Shown: positions 57,576 to 64,000 of the stretch, piece after piece
Position numbering within the stretch: position 1 is the first letter of the stretch
How the letters are laid out: every line of letters starts with the position of its first letter
Origin: Micrasema longulum
Lineage: Eukaryota > Arthropoda > Insecta > Trichoptera > Brachycentridae
Reading direction: 5' to 3'
Assembly (NCBI GenBank): GCA_022494885.1
Contig: JAGVSM010003978.1
Coordinates: 1 to 64,000, forward strand
Length of the DNA: 64,000 nt
Program-made: the position numbers and the translations under genes
Notes under the pieces: generated by a model
What the model was told of the DNA's origin: nothing
The model's input: only the letters and a program-made list of their open reading frames with translations
The model's database searches: none

Positions 57576-57724
57576 ATGACATGATACACATAAATATTTT
57601 TAAACATTTAAATAAATCAATTTACCTACCCAGTAAGAAAATCTTTATTTTTTATTTTTTAAGATATGTTAGTATAAAATAAAAATCCTAATGATTTATA
57701 TTAATATTATATAAAAAGTGTGTT

Positions 57725-57783
57725 ATTGTAAAACAAACCCCCTCTCTAAACAAAAGCATCTTACTGCATTAGAGAGGTAGAAA
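57725..57783. repeat. Short palindromic block, second copy at 13948-14000
   Basis: CCCCTCTCTAAACA and CATTAGAGAGGTAGAAA enclose AAAGCATCTTACTG. The same arrangement occurs at 13948-14000. Confidence 0.45.
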
Positions 57784-58097
57784 TGTTAAGTATAAATAAA
57801 TATATAATTTTAAAACTTGCCAATCCATAACATTGATTTTCATGATAACATGAGTAGCTTTTGATAGCTATTTTGGAATGGTAATTTGTAGAATCTAAAC
57901 ATGTAGACCCTTATTATTCTGCAAGACTTACTGCACTCATGTACAGCACTTGTAACTACGCTTAACATGTAAAAATGTTGCCTTTTTAAAATTAATTAAA
58001 AGTTCATTTTTCATTTTCAATAATTTATTTTCATTTTCAACATACATACAGTAATTAATTAAAATAGACCCCTTCTTCGGGAAAAGGCCAATTATTC

Positions 58098-58161
58098 CAA
58101 TTTTTGATTATCCAAATGGAGTCTGGGCCCAATTGATTTGGATAATTGGAGTTCTACTGTA
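58098..58161 (-). mobile_element. pogo/Tigger-like MITE end
   Basis: GGATAATTGGAGTTCTACTG then TACC (58139-58162). Read in reverse it gives TACAGTAGAACTCCAATTAT, the usual pogo-type terminal repeat. An inner opposed TTTGATTATCCAAAT lies 40 bases away. Confidence 0.45.
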
Positions 58162-58279
58162 CCTTGAACAACGTCACAAGTTTTTTTAATTATAATTATT
58201 AATAATTTTAAGCGAGCAGCTTAAAGCTGATATGCTTAAATCTATTTAAACAAAAGTTAGTTGTAGGCGCACTTTAACT

Positions 58280-58720
58280 TTTCCAAAATAAATCTAGTCA
58301 TTTTTAAAACCCATTGAGACTACACATTGAGATCAGCTCTTGTGGCAGCTTATTTCAACCATCAACAACCCTATTGCTCAGGAAATGCTTCTGTGGATTT
58401 AGATTGAATCTCGTTTTCTCCAGCCTGAGACTGTGGCCTCGAAGACGAGCATCTTGTTTAAGCTCGAACATGGGATCCAAATTTGGGCAGCTATCGTGAC
58501 TGTTGAGTATCTCGTATGTCTCTATCAGGTCACCCTTTTCTCGCCGTTCCTGCAGCGTTGTGAGACCGAGAGTTTCCAGTATCTCCACACATAGAAGCCG
58601 TTTTAGGGTCGGCGACAACTTTGTAGCTCGTCTTTGGACTCTTTCCAACAAGTTGATATCCTTAACAAAATAGGGATTCCATATCTGAAACCTGTATAGT
58701 TCATATGAATCAACCAATGA
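58280..58720 (-). pseudogene. CR1-like reverse-transcriptase tail
   Basis: The minus-strand frame 58717-58355 reads FQIWNPYFVKDINLLERVQR, LGLTTLQERREKGDLIETYE and RFNLNPQKHFLSNRVVDG. This is the post-palm region common in CR1 elements; it is cut off before the 3' UTR. Related to but not identical with LINE-C. Confidence 0.9.
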
Positions 58721-59285
58721 TGAGAGTTGTGAAAGATTTCCGGTTTACTTACCGTCAGCGGACCAATCGGCAGAACTGATCTGAGTAATTTCATAAATAC
58801 AAAACTTTAAAAAATCATAGCTCTGATAATATAGGATACATAAATAAATATTCAGTTTATTTTAATAGTCTATTATCAAATGTTTTTTTTTTTAACCACT
58901 GAACTTCCTCATTGGCGGAGTTGGAGTTAGGAAGCATTTTTTAATCCATAAGCCAGCTCCACCTATTTGTCAATATGCCGAATTATCATTTTTACATTTT
59001 GCCACAAAAATATATTCTTCTTAAGCATTTTAAATTTATTTGATCTCCGAGTCAATATGATAATAAAACATGTCAGATTTTTTTGAGATTTCAATATTTT
59101 AGCCTGGCAGTAAACGTGATAAATTTGTTTGTAGATTGTACTGGATTTACCATTCAGCCAATATTTAAATTCTATATCTATATAATTTCTGATTCTTCTT
59201 CTTTCTTTGATTTTTGTCTCTGAGTTTGAAACTTTATCTGTTGATATTCCGTCTACGTTAATTACGTATAGGCATGCAATCTGAT
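58721..59285. other. Unassigned intron DNA, possible RT relic
   Basis: Minus-strand codons near 59060-59200 (FKYWLNGKSSTIYKQIYHVY) are lysine/tyrosine-rich, but no family is certain. Confidence 0.3.
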
Positions 59286-59462
59286 CAGGTTGTGGTCCCG
59301 TGGCTAGTGTCTCGGACTCACGGACCAAAGGTCCGTGGTTCGAATCCCACTCTACCCCAACTTGATTCCATTTTCTAATAGTGAGTTATTTACAACTCGT
59401 TGAAAATGGCCCTCAAAATTGAATATTTGGGTAAATCATAAGAACGCAAATATTTCTTTTTT
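59286..59462 (+). mobile_element. SINE-S, full length, 56 bp before exon C
   Basis: The head TTGTGGTCCCGTGGCTAGTG has an A-box-like CCGTGGCTAGTG and the B box GGTTCGAATCC. The tail CCAACTTGATTCCATTTTCT leads to TAAGAACGCAAATATT. The next exon's acceptor (59518) lies just downstream. Confidence 0.9.
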
Positions 59463-59518
59463 TAAAAAAAAAAACAAAAAATTATTTTTACAAATTGAAT
59501 TATTTTTTGTGCTTACAG

Positions 59519-59616
59519 TTTGCAGCGACGCCCTTACACACAGTAAGAAAGGAAGAACGGTAATGACAGACGATGAGAGATATGACGCAGTCCGGCATTG
59601 CAGATACGTGGATGAG
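59519..59616 (+). CDS. Pcyt1: CTP:phosphocholine cytidylyltransferase, catalytic exon (exon C)
   Basis: Acceptor TGCTTACAG|TTTGC, donor GATGAG|GTTAGT. Joined to exon B it completes V157 and reads [20 protein letters not shown] then [12 protein letters not shown], so the junction is IVG-V-CSD as in animal CCTs. The Lys of KGxTVM (substrate-binding Lys of vertebrate CCT) and the ERYDxVxHCRYVDE block are all present. The exon ends in phase 0. A frame through the acceptor is open upstream by chance only. The following exon (VxxxPWxLxxEFL-type) and the RTEGIST motif were not found to 64000, so the gene continues beyond the window. Confidence 0.95.
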
Positions 59617-61744
59617 GTTAGTTGCGTCATTTACCTAAAATCCTACTAAAACAAATGTCCACAAAAGTTAGAGTTTTATTTTTTTTTTTTTTTTTGGGAA
59701 ATCAACAGTTCTACATACATACATATTTTTAGTAAACAAACAGATATAGTTGTATAAACTCAGAACTAATAACAGATTTCCACATAATATACAAAGTTAG
59801 TAAAGAAAATATTACATATCAAATAAATACATACAATTTATACATATAAAAATGTTATTTTCATGTACTCAATAATCAAGGATTTCTTAAATATTTATTT
59901 TAAGAACATTAAGTTACTGTAAATTGGGCGGGATAAGGACAAAAATGTTTGAAGAGAGGCCCGGGTGCCGGTTACATGAAACCCGAAGGGCCGAATTCTC
60001 TAGCATGTAGCAGTTTGCAAAAGCCAGCTGTTGCCTGCTAGTTACATATAATTACTTCAGTTTCACGTATGGCTAAAGCCGTCTTTTGGACATTTCTTAA
60101 ATGATAGACACGATTTTGACGGCTATTCCAAGAATAGCCGGAAACGAGTCAAATACTTTACTAAAGACTTTGTCAATAAATAAATTTGTAAATTTCTTGC
60201 TCGTGTTATAACATTTTATAACCATGAAAGTTCTTGGACTTTGCAACAATGGTGATTGGATTGGATAAAGGTAATAAACCAAAATCAGTGATCAAACATC
60301 CCATTTCCAAGACAAACAAAAACGATTTTTTCTGAGTACCTTAGCCTTGTACATGACACGTAAGGCTACTAAATACAGGGGTCCAAATATATATAAAATT
60401 AAAAACCATGACCAAAAAAATAAATTATTCTGTTTGCTTTATCGTTCTACAATTTTTATTATTCACTCTCTAATATTTTGAAATTGATTGACCTTGGACA
60501 TAAAAAATATTTTTATGTTAAACTAGTAATTTGTGATTTGAACTCGAGATTAGCATAATCTTGCGTGCATGATTAAGCGTGGGAATCCTGCTATTGTAAT
60601 GTTTATTTATTGCGTCAACAACTTCTGTTTGTAACACAAGTGGGACGTTGTTAATTAAACGTAAGTTTATGTTATTCTGAAAAACGACTTGTTTGCATTC
60701 CGAGTGCATTGTTTACCGACTGTTTCTTTGCTCAGCGATGTTTGTATACATCGATAGCTGGAAGTAAAGGTGATTACTTTGTTGTCCCCGTAATTATGCT
60801 CTATTGTCTTTGGATCTTTGGGAATGCGTTTAATATTTTATTTTATTCAAGGCGTGTTTGTAGAGTACAGTTGTATATATAGGCAGCATTCACTGAGCAA
60901 GATTAGCATTTAATAAAAGGTCAAAAAATAAAATTAAATATGCTGCGTACCTTATTGCATGGCTGTAAGACACAAAGCATTAGTGAAAGAGATAAATAGT
61001 CTAGAAGCCATTGAGATGTATTCCTAAAAGAGAGCATTAGGAATTACATATGTATGTGTAAAGATCACATAACAAATTATAAAGTTGGAAAGGTTTTGTC
61101 AAATATTTTTTAAGTGAGACATATTTAATTTTGGTTCGGTACTCGTATGTCATCTAGGTGTTATTGGTGAAATTTAAAGTGTTGTTTTGAACAATGACAC
61201 AATTCCTGCTGATGCTTATGTAAAATGACTTCCTGAATCTGAGTATAACCCCCATTTTCGGAGGAGCCTCTCCTATTTTTATCACTTTTTGATCTCTAGT
61301 CTGCAAAAAAATGTTTTTTTCGATCCCCGACTCCTTTCCTGCTGATTTCTATGTGAAATGACTTCCTGAATCCGAATTAGACCCCCGTTTTCCCCCATCA
61401 CCCTCTGTTTTCGGGGTAGCTCCCCCCATATTCTAATCACTTTTCGATAGTAATTTTATGGCCACGAATTTGATTTGGAGGGGTAAAAACGATTTCATCT
61501 GTAAATTCAAAATTCATGTTTTAGAACTTTTTACTTCTCTAGCCCCTTAGAAGAAATGTCAAGGCTAAAATAATCCTTTTCATCTCTCAAAATTATCGAA
61601 AAGTGATAAAAATAGTTGGGTGAAATACACACTAATAAGTGATCTAGTAAAAAAGAATGGTAGAGTGAATGAAACATAGATGATGCCACTGAGGAGAAGA
61701 TTCTGGTGTTTGCTGAAAATTGGTTTGAAACCAGAATATGATAT
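59617..61744. other. Intron after exon C
   Basis: No further CCT exon recognised. At 61200-61440 an imperfect direct repeat carries CTGCTGATKYYTATGTRAAA, TGACTTCCTGAATC and CACTTTTYGAT. An opposed TATCGAAAAGTGAT lies at 61597. Poly-T at about 59680 marks an A+T-rich LINE-like border. Confidence 0.5.
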
Positions 61745-62545
61745 TTATTTATTTATTTATACTTTTACATTGTTTGTATTCTTTTTTTATTTAGAATAAT
61801 GTTCTCTCACTGGGGTATCCCGTGCCGAGGGAAACATTTTACAAAATGTGAAACATGCCTAAGATTAGCTATTTAACAAAGTTAAAATAATAATAACAAT
61901 AAAAAAAAAACGTAATTAATCCAATTAACCTAATTATCATTAACATAATAAACAACAAAAAACTAAAATAATCATAAAAAACATAACCAATTTATATAGA
62001 CCAATAGAACAAATTTCATTTATGAAATTTAGTTATTTATATTACTGTTTACAGTACACACATTTTACCTATTTGGCTTGATCCACTCATCGATCCTTGC
62101 GCAACCCCTCATCGATCCGTGCGCAACCCACTTCCACTATCCATTTCTTAATAGCAATTTTATATTGCGAGAACTTACTAATTGTCCTTATGGATAATGG
62201 AAGTAGATTGTACACTTTGACCGAGTAGTAGGCCAATCCTCTTTGATCGAAGGTTGTATTTATTTTTTGCCGCATCAGGGTGGAGTATCTAGTAACTCTT
62301 GTATTTGTAACGGAAGGTAGAGAATAATGTTTACGTGCGTATAGTAACAAAGCTTTTACATAAAGTTGTTTTATAGATTTTACATTAAGATTTTCAAGTA
62401 TACCGAGGGAGCTAGTTCTGATTGGGACTCTTAAGATGATTTTTATTAAAGCTTTTTGTGCAATTATTATTTGCTTGATCAGTGTGTCATTTGCACATCC
62501 CCATCCAATTATCCTTGTTGTTGTTGAAAAATATCTAGGATGGTG
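61745..62545 (-). pseudogene. LINE-I retrotransposon 3' part
   Basis: The minus strand from 62545 reads RIIGWGCANDTLIKQIIIAQ, KALIKIILRVPIRTSSLGIL, LLYARKHYSLPSV and QRGLAYYSVKVYNLLPLS. The 3' UTR includes the ACCCCAGTGAGAGAACATTA block, ending at a T-rich border. It is one of the less damaged tails. Confidence 0.85.
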
Positions 62546-63209
62546 GTTTCTTTAAGGAACAGACCTTCACCATTCCTTTAAAAGAGCTCGATCACATACT
62601 GATTTAGAGACATACGAAATATATCTGCCGACCTGCGTTTTAATTTAGTTAGCGCATTAGTTTATTGTAAATTAAAAGACAAGTGATATTTAAATATCAC
62701 TCTCCAGCAAACCAAGATCTGTTTGACAATATAATTGAATGAGAGTTGTCCAGTCTACTGTACTGCAAAATACGAGCTATGATGTCATCGTCACTATCAT
62801 AGCAATTGGCCTATTAGCATTTACTATGGCGGACCGAGGTGCCAAGTGACCGATGGCCAATGGCCGTCTTACACAGGTCAGAAAGCGGAACAAAATTCTG
62901 AGAACAAAGGCTGAGCAAGAAATCTTGTAGCTAATTCTTAAAATTTTTTGATTGGAAACGTCTGGCATGCGTAATAAGTTATAAGCAAAAAATACGCTAA
63001 TGCGTACAATACTGGGCGTAATGCGTACAGTACGCACGCGCAGTTTCTGAACAAAATACAAACAAATTCTTTAATCTGAATATGTATAGATTTTCATCCT
63101 TTTGAATTAAAACTTCCTGCTGATCTTGCTGCGAATCAAACTTTGCACCTCAGCGCAGGTGGCTCCTGACCAAAAACACTGGTAGTGCACTTCTTTACAT
63201 TTTGTAAAC
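62546..63209. other. Unassigned intron DNA
   Basis: A 94-codon minus-strand frame at 62777-63061 has no recognisable family. Nothing else supported. Confidence 0.35.
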
Positions 63210-63475
63210 TTGTACTGTAAACATAACTACTACTACCATCACGCCATTCGTACATCTTGTCATACATGCCCTTCGGTTCTGTCTGATTTTGACATGACCA
63301 GACTTAAGATTTTGGTTTATCTGATCATGCCACGTCTTCCTTGGTCGTTCTCGTCCAACGTTACTGTTCATTTTCGCCATATATACTTGTTTTTCCATTC
63401 TTTCGTCGTCCATTCGTTCTGCGTGACCAAACCATCTCGGAGACCCTTTCTTAATCTATCTAATCAGTACGCATG
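63210..63475 (-). pseudogene. LINE-W tail fragment
   Basis: Minus-strand frame reads KGSPRWFGHAERMDDERMEK, then MNSNVGRERPRKTWHDQIN and NRRACMTRC. The same tail as 45064-45465 and 31410-31650. Confidence 0.8.
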
Positions 63476-63544
63476 TTCAAAGTCATATTAGACATGCGTC
63501 AGTATCATATCATAGACAGGCGCCAGTATCATATCATAGACAGA

Positions 63545-63640
63545 CGCCGTGTTGCAGTTGGTTAGACGGCCAACCGTAAAACTGGCATCGCGGGTTCGAT
63601 TCCCGCCAGTTGCAAGAAAAAAATCAAAGAAAGATTTTTT
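63545..63640 (+). mobile_element. tRNA-derived SINE, fourth type
   Basis: The A-box-like TTGCAGTTGGTTAGACGG and a perfect B box GGTTCGATTCC (63593-63603) lie in a cloverleaf-like head. It is followed by AAGAAAAAAATCAAAG rather than a complete acceptor stem. The tail continues with GGTCTGGGTGTTGTGT to about 63740. Confidence 0.65.
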
Positions 63641-63954
63641 CTTAATTGGTCTGGGTGTTGTGTATTTTTCATTTTTTCATTTCATTCCATATCACCTTTA
63701 TCTCACCTGCTGACAAGCCTCAAAATAGAGGCTTAGCGGGTTATTCATTTAAAAATATAAAAAATTACAAGTGAACTACATATCTGCATGTGCATTGACG
63801 CTGCACATATTCTTTTCTTTCCCCGCTAAAGCATGATTAACTGCTACAAAGCACAGTCTATCTTACTCAAGCCACAGTTTCACCAGATTTTGTATTTTTC
63901 GTGACGTGAATCTTATACAACTGCATCAGCAACCTCTCGTTTCCACTAAAGTTA

Positions 63955-63992
63955 CCGTGTGGCGGGGGTGGTTCAAATCCCCCTGGCAATGC
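63955..63992 (+). mobile_element. Possible SINE head fragment
   Basis: B-box-like GGTTCAAATCCCC with GTGGCGGGGGT before it. Cut by the window end; could also be part of a tRNA-like element. Confidence 0.3.
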
Positions 63993-64000
63993 TGCGGAAT

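Noticed and set aside
63545..63612. Functional tRNA gene
   Set aside because: No complete acceptor stem or convincing anticodon arm; the A-rich continuation fits a SINE.

Overview
The window reads as A+T-rich, repeat-crowded arthropod nuclear DNA. It is most likely from an insect with a large genome; Lepidoptera is plausible, but the order cannot be fixed from the sequence. The grounds are an insect-like CTP:phosphocholine cytidylyltransferase (CCT, Pcyt1) split by GT-AG introns, tRNA-derived SINEs with pol III boxes, mariner remnants, a Helitron with insect-type ends, and many non-LTR retrotransposon tails. There is no bacterial-style gene organisation.

Only one host gene is supported, on the + strand. 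Exon C (59519-59616) and exon B (54735-54960) are secure CCT catalytic-domain exons; their splice junction rebuilds the conserved IVGVCSDxLTH stretch. Exon A (10816-11058) is a probable first coding exon: it has a good start context, ends in phase 0 and matches exon B's phase, with CpG-rich possible promoter sequence at about 8560-8730 and 10200-10640. If A joins B, the intron is about 43.7 kb and consists almost wholly of transposable elements. The remaining catalytic motif (RTEGIST-type), the amphipathic membrane-binding helix and the C-terminal tail must lie beyond 64000.

Layout: 1-8500 upstream DNA with foldback repeats, MITEs, mariner remnants and SINEs; 8560-11058 candidate promoters and exon A; 11059-54734 the large intron with nested repeats; 54735-59616 exons B and C with two MITE copies between them; 59617-64000 the next intron with LINE tails and tRNA-derived SINEs. 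Family labels used here are my own: FB-A (foldback repeat found at many sites), SINE-G (tRNA-Gly-like head), SINE-S (second tRNA-like SINE), SINE-T (third), MITE-T (ends CAGGGTGTTC), MITE-P (ends GGGCCCCGATTACAATGGGA), MITE-Q (ends GGGAAATATCAC), TD (tandem-dimer repeat with G runs), LINE-I, LINE-C and LINE-W (three kinds of reverse-transcriptase C-terminal tail).

The most interesting signal is structural. Five inverted-repeat families with unrelated flanking sequence (1481-1831, 9619-9735, 15705-16220, 29354-29640, 51318-51862) each carry in their arms the same arrangement: a CTGANGA-like box, one extra base, a short stem-loop usually closed by G.U, GAAA, a very short self-complementary helix, an NUH triplet, and a strand pairing back to the bases before the box. 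That is the layout of a minimal type I hammerhead ribozyme with one inserted core base. I propose these are related ribozyme-bearing mobile elements.
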